Positions 50,012-62,067 of a DNA stretch of 64,000 bases are shown here, piece by piece (position 1 is the first letter of the stretch; each line of letters opens with the position of its first letter). The DNA lies in the NCBI RefSeq assembly GCF_009730915.1, contig NC_052481.1, positions 2,604,001 to 2,668,000 of the forward strand. Reading direction: 5' to 3'. The position numbers were made by a program, and so were the translations under genes. Below the pieces are notes generated by a model. It ran no database searches. It had not been told where the DNA came from and worked only from the letters and a program-made list of their open reading frames with translations. This stretch comes from Dioscorea cayenensis subsp. rotundata. Taxonomy: Eukaryota > Streptophyta > Magnoliopsida > Dioscoreales > Dioscoreaceae.

Positions 50012-50056
50012 AAAAAAAAAAAATTTTTTTTTTTTAAAAAAAAATTTTTTTTTTTT
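50012..50056. repeat. Alternating homopolymer palindrome A12-T12-A9-T12
   Basis: Blocks are A 50012-50023, T 50024-50035, A 50036-50044 and T 50045-50056, followed by A4. It is perfectly self-complementary in several registers and could extrude as a cruciform or hairpin. Confidence 0.95.
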
Positions 50057-50678
50057 AAAATGAAGAAGGAGATAACAAACTGGACTCATATGATATGACT
50101 GAGTTCCTAGTTTTAGTAACCTCATTAGTAACTTGTTCAATGAGAACTAATCTCAAAAGGAAACATGAATAAGATGGATAACTAATTTGTTAGTAATCTA
50201 AAAATGATGTATACCAATTTATCACAAAAAAACAAGAAAAAGAAGATGCGTACCAGTACTGATACTTTCCCTGCAGGGCTGAAAGGCTGAAAAAGTTCAC
50301 CTGATTATCTGAAACGTAATGTTCTGATCAGAGAAAAAAAGGGCAATTAAAGTAAAATTTAGCATCATCAAAATGTCCTGAATAGTACAAGGGATAAATA
50401 GTTTATTTTTTATTTTTTCTGCAACTTCATTTGTACAAGAAACATCACACAATATGACAGACAAGGTGCTACTTAAGTCCAAGAAGCAAATAGCATGTTA
50501 TTACAATGAAAGTCTATATTGGTTCAATTTTCTTGAACAAGATGTCAAACTCTCACTTCACAAGTCTGTAAATAAAACACATAACATAGAAAATACCTTT
50601 TGGTAATGAAGAAGTGCCTACATCAAAAACAAAGGGCAATTTGGCAATGACTATATACAAGTCTAGTATGGAGTCTAA

Positions 50679-51350
50679 TTAAAACTTGCTGTATATATTC
50701 ATTCTGTTACCGTCATTGCATCCTCCGAACATTTTATTTATTACTACAGATGCTGCTCCCTGGTCAATGAATGGGTCCTCATGTGAATCATCTTTGATCT
50801 GCAACAGTGAGACTGCATCGGCTGCTATATGCCCAGGGCAGATTCCTGCTCCATGCAAAGTGTCCTTAAAATACGGCGTTTGAAGGTCTCTTACAAACAG
50901 TCCATGAGGCAGAGAAGCTGCAGGTCCCCATTCATTCCATTTGCGCGCTGGATCATATGCATCAGGCATCCATCCTATTCCTCCAATTGGGTACTTTGCA
51001 AAACTCTGGCAACCCATTAGAAGACTGATATTGTTAGAATACTCCCATGGGTTGAGCCTTTTATTCAACATAAAGGGACAGGACTCATCCTTATCTTCCC
51101 CAACAAGGACATGCAGAGCAACTGCCTCGGCTAATGCAGCACTTTCTTCATCGAGTCTTTGCTGTTCCTCAATCTTCTTCTGTTTCTTCTTCTCCAATTC
51201 TGACCGTATGGCAGCAGAAGTTGCTAGTGCTTTTTCAAGGCGTCTCTTTTTCTTCTCAGCCTGTTTCTGACGATCCACTTCCTCTTTAGCCTGTTTCTTC
51301 TTACTCTTCCTCAGGGCTGGCACCGGTTGACCACATCGTATCCTCTCCAT
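50679..51350 (-). CDS. Conserved-looking Lys/Glu-rich protein of unknown function, 223 aa
   Basis: A single coding exon starts at ATG 51350 (MERIRCGQPVPALRKSKKKQ); an in-frame TAG lies 6-8 bases upstream, which fixes this as the first usable ATG. Residues about 14-75 are a highly charged Lys/Glu/Gln coiled coil; residues about 76-90 are acidic and Ala-rich; the C-terminal half has W-containing text (NPWEY, GGIGWMPDAYDPARKWNEWG) that looks like a folded, conserved region. I recall similar plant proteins annotated as uncharacterised, and know no function. The Lys-rich N-terminus could be nuclear or nucleolar, but that is a guess. A 5'UTR intron probably lies upstream. Confidence 0.75.
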   Translation of the reverse strand: MERIRCGQPVPALRKSKKKQAKEEVDRQKQAEKKKRRLEKALATSAAIRSELEKKKQKKIEEQQRLDEESAALAEAVALHVLVGEDKDESCPFMLNKRLNPWEYSNNISLLMGCQSFAKYPIGGIGWMPDAYDPARKWNEWGPAASLPHGLFVRDLQTPYFKDTLHGAGICPGHIAADAVSLLQIKDDSHEDPFIDQGAASVVINKMFGGCNDGNRMNIYSKF

Positions 51351-51362
51351 AATTGCCTATTT

Positions 51363-53304
51363 CTGTAACTACTATCTCAGCTTATCTATTTTTCAGAATA
51401 TCTAATATAACAGGATTGCCACAATCATCTCCTTAAAATTGAAAACTAAAACTTTGCAATTTCCCACAAGTTTTTCTTGGAAACTGAAGAGACTACCGTT
51501 TACTGAGCTAGACCTACACCCATTCAGGCCTGAATGAATATCTCATTTTGCGAACAATGCAATCCCAAAATGACACAACGGGAGAGAGAAAGAGAGAGAA
51601 ATGATACACTTTCACTGAAGCATCTGTCATGGCTTTCTTTCCCAACTCTTGAGAGGCCCCGCAGTTGGCCATATTAGTAAAACACAAACGCAAACAGATC
51701 AATCACGAGAATATGGTGGCAAACATCCCAAGCCTCAATTAGACAGCTCATATGGTCTACTTACTGCAGAGAAGCATATAAATGTCAATATCCAGAAAAT
51801 ACAGAGAGCAGATGTAAAAATGGACCATGGAGATAGAAAATATCATCTAACTAGGTAGTAAAAATATTATTTGAGTTAGTATATAACAATGCATGCATTT
51901 CTGGAACATGGCCTCTATCTTCACATTGTTCAATATAAAGCCAATCGAGGTATTAACCAAAAGTCATTTAAAAAAGCTGGAACAACACAGTCAAGATATT
52001 TCAAACTTGCAGTTTTATTCTGAAAACGTTAAGTGGACTGAATCCGACTTATAATATTCAGCTGACAATACCCAAATACAGCCTGGCAATCCCACTAAAG
52101 CAATTGAATTTCTCAAGCAAACTAGCAAAATAAAGTCACGCCATATTAGAAACTAATCAAAAAATGGAAACACAAAACTGAATAAACTACGCATACTTCT
52201 ACACAAGTATATACAACATTTCCAAATTACTATGCCAAGGAAAAGGAAGGACTTGATGGCAGCAGCAGTGGAAAAAGATTTAATATCTTGTTATAAGAGG
52301 GATCTTAGATGGACTGCAGCTCAGGTGACATGTAACATACATAATCAAAGTCAATGCCTACTTACCTCACTTAACCTTTTCAAAGGTTGAGAAAAACATG
52401 AAGACAATGTTATTAGTTACTAACAGAAGGACCAAAGTTTCATATTTAAACAAACTTCCAAAACTTAAACTAATAATTTGTCTCAATCGCCATTGAATAA
52501 TTCAAGACTCTACATACAACAAAACTGCAAAGAAATCAATAAAAAAAAAAAAAAAAATTAAAACTTCCATAGGACACTTAGGCATTCCTTATCGATTATC
52601 ACTGTTGAGAGCTCTAATATCCTCATTGAAATTACCTTGTTGTACTATCTATCTTACCAACATAGTAGCCATGCCAACCTTAAAAATATATCTTCTTTAT
52701 TGTTCCATATCTTTCAATTTTCAAGTACTATGGGATGACCAGCTAAACCTCTCTGATGGATCACTAGGCATAGGAACACATACACATTATGGAAAATGAG
52801 AGTCAAATTCAAGACCTTTACAACTAAAATTTATCTTTTTCAACAACATTTACACACCCAGTTAGATTCTTATGCTTTAATGAAAATATCAATAATATCA
52901 ACATCAAGGTTCAGAACTGAAGGTTCAACAAAACCCAGCCAAGCAAACATCTTTAAGCATGGACAGAATAAGATATTCAAAACCACACAAAAATCTCAAT
53001 CATCAGATGCAGAACTAAAAGTTCACATAACACAACAACAAGAACAAGAGCAGCGCCTGATCCATGTCTCCTGATCTAAAAATCACTATCCCTAACAAAT
53101 CAATTCCAAAAACCCTAATCCAAACGATCAAAACACTAACCCAATGCAAGAAACCCAAATCTAATTCACCGCCGCATCAATCAAAACCCTCAAGAAACGA
53201 GCAACAAATCACTGAAAACAAACAACACAGTACCCCCCAAAATCGAAACGAAATCAAAGCGAAAACAGGAAATTGAACCATCGAGAGTGAGAGGACATCA
53301 TCAC
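51363..53304 (-). other. Probable 5'UTR intron of the Lys/Glu-rich gene
   Basis: On the minus strand a donor (aacag|gtgatg) at 53305/53304 and an acceptor (gttacag|aaatag) at 51363/51362 would join a leader exon (about 53306-53560) to the coding exon. The leader exon side has a GA/CT tract at 53422-53450. Sequence between is ordinary AT-rich intron-like DNA. Other acceptors are possible; RNA data would settle this. Confidence 0.45.
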
Positions 53305-53419
53305 CTGTTCAAATTGGGGCATGAATCGAGCGTTCGCCGTCCTCATCTCGAGAAAAAAACCCACAACTGGCAAGAATTAGTGCTCGAAAAGATCTCGATT
53401 TTAGGAATAGAGCTCGGAT

Positions 53420-53421
<2 letters not shown>

Positions 53422-53450
<29 letters not shown>
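53422..53450. repeat. (GA)n tract near the probable transcription start
   Basis: A 29-bp GA run (CT on the gene strand) lies just upstream of the probable 5'UTR donor. Confidence 0.85.
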
Positions 53451-53452
<2 letters not shown>

Positions 53453-53560
53453 GGGATTTGGGATTTGGGAACGGATGACATGCGAAAGACGTGAACGATG
53501 ACGGAAGAGGCTCTTAACGGATTCGGGTCCCAGTGAGAGTTTTTCTTGCATATACACCCC

Positions 53561-55347
53561 TGTGAAATAATATAATTAATTTATTAACTCATTAAACTTT
53601 TTAATCCCTCTATAGTCTATAAACATAACTATATTTTTTAGCCCCTCTATTCTAATTTGTTTTTTTTTTTTAAATCTTCCTGCAACTTTAATTTCGAAAT
53701 CTTGGTTCAAATACAAACACCTGTTAAACTTTTTTGTGTTTTGATCTTTATTTAAAAATGATAAAAATAATTAAATAAATGGTAATTTTCAGTATGGTTG
53801 TTGTATTAGCACAATTGTGCCGTTTTAAGAGAGGCTGAGAACAGCAGAGGAGAAGGATACATAGGAGGTTGCCACATCAGTGTAATGATTGCCATGTTAA
53901 TATGAAAATCGGAGTAGAGTAGAGGGATTAAAAGTGTACTATTAAACTCATACAAAGACCATTGAGAGATTTACACCAATCTCATTGCTTTTATCATTTT
54001 TCAAATAAAATTTAAAATAAAAAAAATTCATCATAATTATTGACATGTCAACATTAAAAAATTGCATAATACCACATCAACAACTCCAAACAACAAAATT
54101 AATGGGTCTTTGGACCAAAATTTTCCAATTAAAATAGCAAATAAATTTAAATTTAATTCGGATTTAAATTATTTTAATAATAATTTAAAATTAAGTAAAT
54201 TTAAATAATCGTAGTGGTCCATAACATTATCATTTAAATCCTATATTAATCTTATTAGATATTTTGGAAAATTATCTAAGTTAGTATTATATATAGACTA
54301 ACACTCGATTTAGTATTCTTGAAAATACCAGCCATTAACAAAAGACAACGTGATAGATAGGAAAAACCCTTTAGTTTATTCAAGTATAGAGTTCAGTTCC
54401 TTTATTTGTTAAATTTAATACAAATAAATTTAAATTTAATTCGAATTTAAATTATTTTAATAATAATTTAAAATTAAGTAGATTTAAATAATCGTAGTGG
54501 TCCATAACATTATCATTTGAATCCTATATTAATCCTATTAGATATTTGGATAATTATCTAAATTAGTATTATATATAGACTAACACCCGATTTAGTATTC
54601 TTGAAAAATATAAGCCACTAACAAAAGAGAACGTGATAGATTGGAAAAACCTTTGGTTTATTCAGATATAGAGTTCTGTGTCTTCGTTTGTTATATTTAA
54701 TTTATTATGGACAGAGGTAACTCAGGTAAGTGATCTTGATTTTACTATTTATTAATTATTTAATTAATGTGAAATAATGTTTTTATCATGGTTTTATAAT
54801 ACAATATATTTATATATTTAGATGTGATATGCTGATTATTTACATAGACTAAAAAAAAAAAGTAAATTAGGCTCACATAGAGAACTATATTGAGAATTAC
54901 ACACATACATACACAAAAAAAAAATCAGTTTTTATTAATATATATATATATATTTAATTATAGTAATATTTTCCCTAATTTAATTATTTAAATAATTATA
55001 TCAAATAATTTATTTTTTAGAATAGAGTGGAACCCACCACCTTAATAATAATTCTAAAATTGATTAATTAATTAAAAAGTATTTATTTTAATTAAAAAAA
55101 AAAAAGGTAAGAAAGAGTTTTGGTCACAGTTTCCAAAGAGGGCCCCACATGAATCAAATCCAGTTGCATGAATACGCACACGTGGCAGCCACGCTGGCAC
55201 AATCCCTGTGACTCAATCTTGGTTCGTTGTCGTGTAGCGAAAGAGGCCGGGATAACAAGCTCACAATCCCAAAGAACCCAACCCCAATCGGAGAGCAGTG
55301 CTCGGCGCATCGTCGGAGACGACGAAGGGGATCGCCGCCGGCGAGAG
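53561..55347. other. Divergent intergenic region with a tandem duplication
   Basis: Upstream regions of the Lys/Glu-rich gene (-) and the DeSI gene (+). The main content is the 283-bp tandem duplication at 54138-54700 and AT-rich spacer with (TA)n near 54938-54952. A cacacgtggc motif (G-box core cacgtg) at about 55178-55187 lies about 165 bp upstream of the DeSI ATG. Confidence 0.6.
54138..54700. repeat. Recent tandem duplication, unit about 283 bp
   Basis: Copy 1 (54138-54420) and copy 2 (54421-about 54700) share almost all of their sequence, including aaatttaattcg(g/a)atttaaat, aatcgtagtggtccataac, ttatatatagactaacac and gtttattca.atatagagttc. Only scattered substitutions and one- to three-base indels separate them. 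The copies are adjacent with no spacer. Confidence 0.9.
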
Positions 55348-58300
55348 ATGAAGGAAGTCGTGCTTCACATCTATGATGTGACCAACAGCGGCTCCGACAA
55401 GGCCAACAACACCATCTTGCAAATCAATCGGTTCTTCAAGGACGGCATTGGCCTCGGCGGCATCTTCCACTCCGCCGTTCAGGTCCTCATTCTCTTCTGA
55501 TTCATTTTATTTCTTTTGATCGTTGTTCTAGTTTAATTTCTGTTTTTACTGTGGGATTATGATGATTGATTGCGAAATGAGGAGTATTTGGATGGAATTC
55601 TTCCTTTTTAGAGCGAATTGCTTGGCAAATTTAGGTTTTTCTTGCATTTGAATGAATGATTTGATAGTTTTGCGTGGAGTTGAAGCAATGTGGTTTGATT
55701 ATTTTTTAGGTTTCTAAGAGTATTTAGGTTTACAATATCTTTATGGATTCTTGAGATATGGCATAACAAGTGATTCAATCTAGGGTTTCATGAATTACCA
55801 GAGAATGAGGACCTAAATTATAACATAGATGAATTTCTTCATTCTGGACATAGCCATTCTATTTGTGAGTCTGGTTCTGTTTATGCCTTCAACTTTGTCT
55901 TGTTTGAGGAATTTCATGTTGGAATTTTTCTTCAAGTACGTGGCTGAACTTCTAATCTTTGTCTTTCGTCTTATGCCACCATCTTTCCTTTTCCTTATTT
56001 TAAGTTTTTCTTTTTATGTTGATGCTTGTTGTGTTCGTCTTGGTCTATGTAAATACGAAGGCTAGCCTTTGGTAATGCCATGTAATTGCATGTTTTATGA
56101 AATAATGTCATTTCTTGTATGGTTTGTTGAATCCTGACTCTTCCTTGAGCTGTTATTCTCTGTCCTGCTCTTTATGTTTTCTGTTGTTTGCCGACATTTT
56201 CAATATAGTGTTAATCACCTTTTGAGGATTTTGGATAACAGGTCTCCCATTTTATCATACTTCAAATTGGAAAGAAAATTTGCTGCATTTTTGGTTAAGC
56301 ATTTGCCTGGCCTTCATCTTTACTTGCTTTTCCTTTTCAAAAGAAAATCTAAGCTGATGTTCCAGCAGTTGAGAAGTCAAGATTGCTTATAGTTTTAACT
56401 CAACCACCTATTAGTTTCAATTTTTATGAATGTGTGTTGAATCTCACCCTTTCTTTACTGTTTTTTCCTCCAAATAGATACAAGGTACTTGGCTTTGAAG
56501 TTTCTAAATTTGTTTATAAGATATATGCTTGAATGATCGATCAAATTAGCTATGTTGGTGACCTCTTCATCAAGTTAGATGGAATTGCTAATACTTCCAT
56601 ACTGTTGTGGTATTTATCTGGTCAGGTTTATGGAGATGAAGAATGGTCCTTTGGTTTTTGCGAACATGGTTCTGGTGTATTTAGCTGTCCCCCACGTAAA
56701 AACCATCTATATACCTATCGTGAGTCGATGGTCCTTGGGGAAACAAACTTATCCTGTGCTAAAGTAAACCAAATCCTGAGAGAGCTTAGCAGGGAGTGGC
56801 CAGGAAGCTCATATGGGCTGCTATCAAGAAACTGCAATCACTTTTGTGATACCTTCTGTGATAGGCTTGGTACACCAAAGCTGCCAGGTGACTTTTTCTT
56901 CAACCAATAAAAAAAAAACAAAAACAAAAAACAAATGAAGTTTGCATCACTATTAATTGTGACCTGATATTTCAGGTTTCTGCTTTGCATGAGATTTGTA
57001 TGTAGTTGAGAAGGATTTGTATATTCATAGTGTCGGCAATGAATACCTGCTACTCTGTTAACATTACTCTTACATAGATTTTTTAACCTGCTTCATTACC
57101 TTTGGGCCATAGTGAAATTTTATACTGAAAAGAGGCAATTGGACCACTAGCTTTCCTGTGTTGTCCTCAATAACAATAATCTATACCATCTTTTAGTTGT
57201 ATTATTATTATTTGGTTATGATCTAGGTTCATGTTCTTATCAGTTTGTTTGCCTTTCCACTTGAAGGCCAAGTGAAATTTGCCTTTTAAGATACTCAAAT
57301 CTGTTAAAATTATCGTTTACTGTTTCTTTCCCTTTTTTTAACTTTTTTTTGGTTCTGTTTTCGATGCAAGTCTCTTTATTGTATGAAATTTATTTACTGT
57401 TATGTCTTGAGATATTTGTGAGGATGATGGCATTTTCCTGAAAGAATTAGGTTTTCTGTTTCAAATATTTTGTAAGAAGTATTTTCCACTAACATGTACC
57501 AGATATTAATTCATAAATTGCAATGTATCTTAAATAGCTAGAAAAGATTTGGTTGAGAAAATTCCTGCTAACTTTGAGATTATAAGATTGCATTTAAGTA
57601 TATTGTTGAGCATATTCATGAGAAGTGAGAAAACTATGATGTGAATATAATGGATAATTCCATATATAATGTTTTTGTCATTTGGGTTTCTCAGCTTGGG
57701 TGAACCGATTTGCCAATGCTGGTGATACTGCCTTGGAAGTAGCAGAAAATACAGCAATAAGGGTGAGAAACTTAGTATGCTTTTCTTTTTTTCCTTTTTT
57801 TTTCCTTTTTTTTCCTTAAATCTTAGCACTTATATCGATATGATCTTTTTTGTCTGTTTATTTACTTGGTGATCTTCAATTTTCTATTACAAGGTTTGAT
57901 AATTCAATGGTGAAATAAAAATATTTATTGAAGTAAACTGAAAGAGCTTAATATCCATTGTTTCTCTCTGTTTACTGTCTCTGGAACTGCTTAATCAAGA
58001 ACACAATGAGAACACATGATGAAACCATTTTGTGCATTCATTTTCTAATGCTGTCTTCAACTCTCTTGCTTGCTTGCAATTTACAGTTCAGGCAAGCAAA
58101 GACAGAAATCATCTCGGCAAGCAAAGCAGCTTACAGTTTCATCTCCGGCATAGTCTCGAACACACCAGCCACACCAGAAAACCTGAGCGATGAGGAGACT
58201 GAAGTTTCCCTATGCCAGGGTTCTTGTTTCAAGAACCTCATTTCCATTAGCTCAAAGCCTTCAACTAGTAATTCAGAACAACCAGAAGATTCTAACAATC

Positions 58301-58356
58301 ACATTCCTCAGCAACAACAGCAGGAACATACAGAAAAAAATCAACCAAGTTCCTGA
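55348..58356 (+). CDS. PPPDE/DeSI-type thiol isopeptidase, four exons
   Basis: Exons 55348-55482, 56626-56887, 57695-57762 and 58087-58356 give 244 aa. The PPPDE peptidase fold spans residues 1-130: VVLHIYDVTNSGS at the start, the catalytic His in GGIFHSAVQVYG (His41) and the catalytic Cys in LLSRNCNHFCDTF (Cys115). WVNRFANAGDTALEVAENTA follows and is typical of the plant subgroup that includes At3g07090. Characterised DeSI enzymes remove SUMO, and some act on ubiquitin; the substrate here is unknown. The tail is Ser/Gln/Glu-rich and probably disordered. The ATG at 55348 is chosen because family members begin there; an upstream in-frame ATG at 55168 would add 60 unrelated residues. Confidence 0.92.
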
Positions 58357-59392
58357 ACATCGATAACTACTTAGCAAACCTTATAGTTTGAGTCGAAGTT
58401 TACATTATGACAAGAAAACATCCTCAACTGTTAGATTGCAATTAATGAAAGTAAGTTTTAACTTTACAAGGATTATGAATGTGCTCGTGGCGGCATGATG
58501 GCTTTCAGAATCATGGCTGTGATAGAGTGCATAGCAGTTGCTGCTATTTTTGACTTTATCTGTCCTCGCTTCGGTATCGGCCTTCGCACTCCGGCATGTT
58601 CTTGGCTGAAACTAACAGCGAAAACCGAAATAGCCTTGTTGCTCATGTTGTTGAATGATTAATTGATTCATTCATTCATTTTGGTTTCAATGTATTTATA
58701 GATGATTGACAAAAGCAGGCTGTGTAGAATGGATTTCTGATGGGAAACATGCCAGCTAAACTTGTCTTGCAAAACTGATTTTGTAGCAATTGAAAATGGG
58801 AAAACAAGGACTGGTTTTGGTTTAAAGATTTAAAACATTGTCTGTGTGTGCTTCTAAGCTGCAAACATGTGCTGACTATGAAACAAAGGTGGTAATCAAA
58901 ATCTTGGAGCAGGATTTGGTTTCAATTTGCTTCTTGTTTTTAAAATAAATGGTGTATATCCAGGCAGGTTCTTAGAGAAATTATTAGTATTTATTTTTAT
59001 ATAATTTTTATTATTATGGTTCATTGATTTGGTTAATGTTTCTTAGAATGGTGGCAAAGTTTTAGTACTTGTTTAGTGCTACTTGTTCATGTAGCTATTG
59101 TTTAGTGTCTCAATTATTGGCTCCCTCTTAACCAACCTTTTGGATTAGCCTTTTACTAAAACAATAATATTAATAATCATAACTTTCAAGCAAAGCATCT
59201 TTCTATATATATATATATATATATATATGTAAGATTTATATACCTCTTTGCAGTAGGAGTTCTAATTTTAATTTGATACATATAAAAGTTAATTTTATTT
59301 ATCGCATCTAATTTAGAAATTTAAATAAAATTCTATTTTTATTATTCAAAAATCATTTTTGATATATTTTATAACATATTAATAGCGTATGG

Positions 59393-59425
<33 letters not shown>

Positions 59426-59429
<4 letters not shown>

Positions 59430-59640
59430 ATTTATCTATGGACACCCACAACAACCGTTAGTTCATTATCTAACGATAGTTGTTTTATTATACTACTAAT
59501 CTCGTAGGTGGGGTTTCTTAGGCTAACTCCGTAAGTGTGGACCGTGTGGTTAGGTGGTTAGTAAGGTAACTACATCTAGGGAGTTAGCAATAGATGATCT
59601 AACAACTGTAGGACGTCCATAGATTTGTTATGTATGAACA
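59426..59640. mobile_element. TA-tract-adjacent foldback element, copy C (diverged)
   Basis: It begins directly after a (TA)n run (59395-59425). Subterminal text atctatggacacccacaaca and, inverted at the right, ctgtaggacgtccatagat form imperfect inverted repeats, with gttagttcattatctaac-like text inside. The centre (ctcgtaggtggggtttctta) is unlike the other copies. The right flank has no TA tract. Confidence 0.45.
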
Positions 59641-60527
59641 CCTTTGTTTAATTTCATTGAGGTGCAATAGTGCATATACATAATTAGATGAATTTTCAAT
59701 ACTATAAAAAAAAAAAAAACCCTTGTTTATTTTGTCTTTGACCTGATTTTTTTTTTTTTTAAAAGATGCCCTCAAATTTTCTAAACCATCATATTTAAAA
59801 ATAATATATTTTACTCTACTTTTATTTTAAAATATTGTTAATTTATATTTTTTGGATTAAAACCAGTGATCACTCCGAACTCTGGGTCAATATTTAGGTT
59901 GACTTTTAAAAATATTTATTTTACCCTCTAATTTTATAACAATATTCATTTAAACATCTAAATTTAATAAAAATTTATTTTAATTCTTTAACTATATAAG
60001 TATTTATCTTTACCCCTTAACTTTATAAAAATCTTTTTTTTTTCCCTCAATGTAATATTGTTTGTGGTTGTTAGTTGTTACTTGTTGCCATGTTATATGC
60101 TATTTAATGTTTTAAAATAAATAATTCTTATAGTGATGCTGAAGCTTATTAGATATAATGTCAATCATATCAACCTTCAAGGCTACTTTAACATCTATAA
60201 ATATGCTCATAAAGTTTAGGAGACAATATAGATATTTTTATAAAATTTAGTGAGTAAGCAAAATGGATATTTTGTGCTTTCTTAAGAGTATCATTTAGTC
60301 CTTTTAAAATAAGTGTAGTGATAAAATAAGACAAGATATATAAACAAATGAATGAATCAAGGGTTATGTACCTTCTTGATCCTTTCTAGCAGTGCAAATT
60401 AGGACACAGGGAATCAAAGGGAATATTGTTTAGGAACTAAATAAGAATCAGATACATGCATGCATGGATCACCTTAATCCAAATAAAATGGCTTTCAATT
60501 GATTAGTAAAAAATATATTTTATATAT

Positions 60528-60767
60528 ATGAGGACCCATCATTTAGAGGTCACTAGATTTCAAATCTAGGGACATCTGTGGTTGTTGGATAGTAATTCAA
60601 CGGTTATGATCCATTCATAAACAATTTCAAACAGTATTAAACAGTATTATACATACACAGTAAATAAATCCAGTATCTATATTAACAATAATCGTTGGAT
60701 GATGATCTAATAGCTGTAAATAAATATCCCTAGTGACAACCAAATGTATACTTAGGCAAATGACTTA

Positions 60768-60771
<4 letters not shown>
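60528..60771. mobile_element. TA-tract-flanked foldback element, copy B
   Basis: It lies between tatatatg on the left and a 71-bp (TA)n tract on the right. Subterminal text caaatctagggacatctgtg with gttgttggatagtaattcaa is inverted at the right as cgttggatgatgatc with aatatccctagtgac. Long shared segments with copy A (35868-36185) include gcaaatgactt(t)aaac immediately before the TA tract. Confidence 0.55.

Positions 60772-60842
<71 letters not shown>
60772..60842. repeat. (AT)35 microsatellite
   Basis: A perfect AT run of about 71 bp, among the longest in the window. It joins copy B on its left to copy D on its right. Confidence 0.95.
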
Positions 60843-60846
<4 letters not shown>

Positions 60847-61053
60847 GTTATTATGGACATCCCTAGATTTTTATATAGTAACTGTTTGATTCAAATCTCT
60901 AACTATAAACAGGCCTTTTTTTATTTTTTTAAAAAAATTCTGATTTCAATAAAAAGGGGCCACATTAATAATACCTGTTAGATGATAATTTGTTAGATAA
61001 TAATTTATGAGTCCCTAGATTTAAAATCTAGAAAGGTCTCTGGATGATGAATT

Positions 61054-61056
<3 letters not shown>
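60843..61056. mobile_element. Element between two (TA)n tracts, copy D (diverged)
   Basis: It is bounded by (TA)n at 60772-60842 and at 61057-61096. It carries ggacatccctagattttt near the left and gagtccctagatttaaaatc near the right, words shared with copies A and B. The centre contains aaaaggggccacatt, which is not shared. Confidence 0.4.
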
Positions 61057-61099
<43 letters not shown>

Positions 61100-61803
61100 G
61101 ATATATTAAGATATTAGATGTCATTTTATATATTAGATTGTTTTTTTTAAACCAAAATATCTATTAACAAAGCCACTTTCCTAACCTTCCATCCTCCATC
61201 AATAAAGTCAGAGTGACCTCCAATTCAATGAGAGAGAAGTGCTAAGGGTTTGGTGGTTTGTGGTGAAATTTTGAATTAATAAACAAATATAAAAAATATA
61301 AAACATATATTAATTTTTTTTTGAAAAAATTATTATAAAAGAAACTGTATGTTAATGCCTCTTATTTCAAACCTTCATGAAACAGTATTTAATAACAGTA
61401 TTGATAACGATAAGTAAAATTTGAGAAGCAGGAAATAAATAATGAATTAGAAATTTACTGAAAAAACATATATGATATGATCAAAATATATTTGAAAGAA
61501 ATTAATTAATTAATTAAAAATTTTACAATTTTTTTAAAAATTTTACAATTTTTTTAAAAATTTATTTATATATTAATTTATAGTTTAGTTTATAAAAATT
61601 AGATGTCAAACAATAAATTTTTACCAAAACTCTACTAAAAATATAATTTTATATATTATATAAATTAATTTGTAAAAAATAAAATACTAAAACATAGATT
61701 TTTTAAAAATACTACATAAATTAAATTATAAAATATTAATGAATCAAATAATAAAATTTTGATAATATTTTTTTTAAAAATATTATGTTTTAGACATTTT
61801 TTT

Positions 61804-61999
61804 AACCAAAGGGACAAGCGCTATATAGATTTGGGTATGCGCACGAGCTGAAATTTAATCATTTAATCCACACACTCTCAGCCGGGGATGAAGGGTTTGG
61901 GCTACAAACCCACACCCATAACCGACGTCAACTCATTACAATTATTACTTTTAATGAGTTTTGAACTAGAGACCTTGCCAAGTATTATTACCTTTGGTT
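61804..61999. repeat. 196-bp segment with 9-bp inverted ends
   Basis: The ends are aaccaaagg (61804-61812) and cctttggtt (61991-61999). The body is GC-richer than its surroundings and includes gcgcacgagctg and cagccggggatgaagggttt. A B-box-like ggtctctagttcaaaactc is readable on the minus strand, so a SINE fragment is also possible. Neither interpretation is secure. Confidence 0.35.
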
Positions 62000-62067
62000 G
62001 TTTTTTTATTATATCTATTAATTTGTAAAAAAAATTAATTTTTTTAAAAATAAAAATAAAAAACTTA

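Larger units (their letters stand above)
47541..50678. other. Intergenic region upstream of the polygalacturonase gene
   Basis: The right end is the 3' region of the Lys/Glu-rich gene; the left end is the polygalacturonase promoter. In between are several (TA)n runs (about 47704-47721, 48005-48030, 48081-48115, 48472-48500, 49141-49158, 49464-49498), an (ATT)n run (48728-48775), a two-copy tandem repeat (49512-49708) and an alternating A/T palindrome (50012-50056). No supported gene; ORFs at 48175, 48513, 49934 and 50297 look random. Confidence 0.6.

Noticed and set aside
51514-51702. Minus-strand ORF with MANCGASQELGKKAM that could be an alternative first coding exon of the Lys/Glu-rich gene
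   Set aside because: The acceptor before the main coding exon leads to an in-frame TAG just upstream of its ATG, and no clean joining donor with the right phase was found. It may still be a uORF in a retained leader.
55168-55347. Upstream in-frame ATG extension of the DeSI protein
   Set aside because: The added 60 residues are polar, basic and unlike the family, which begins at MKEVVLHIYD; the stretch is most likely 5'UTR.
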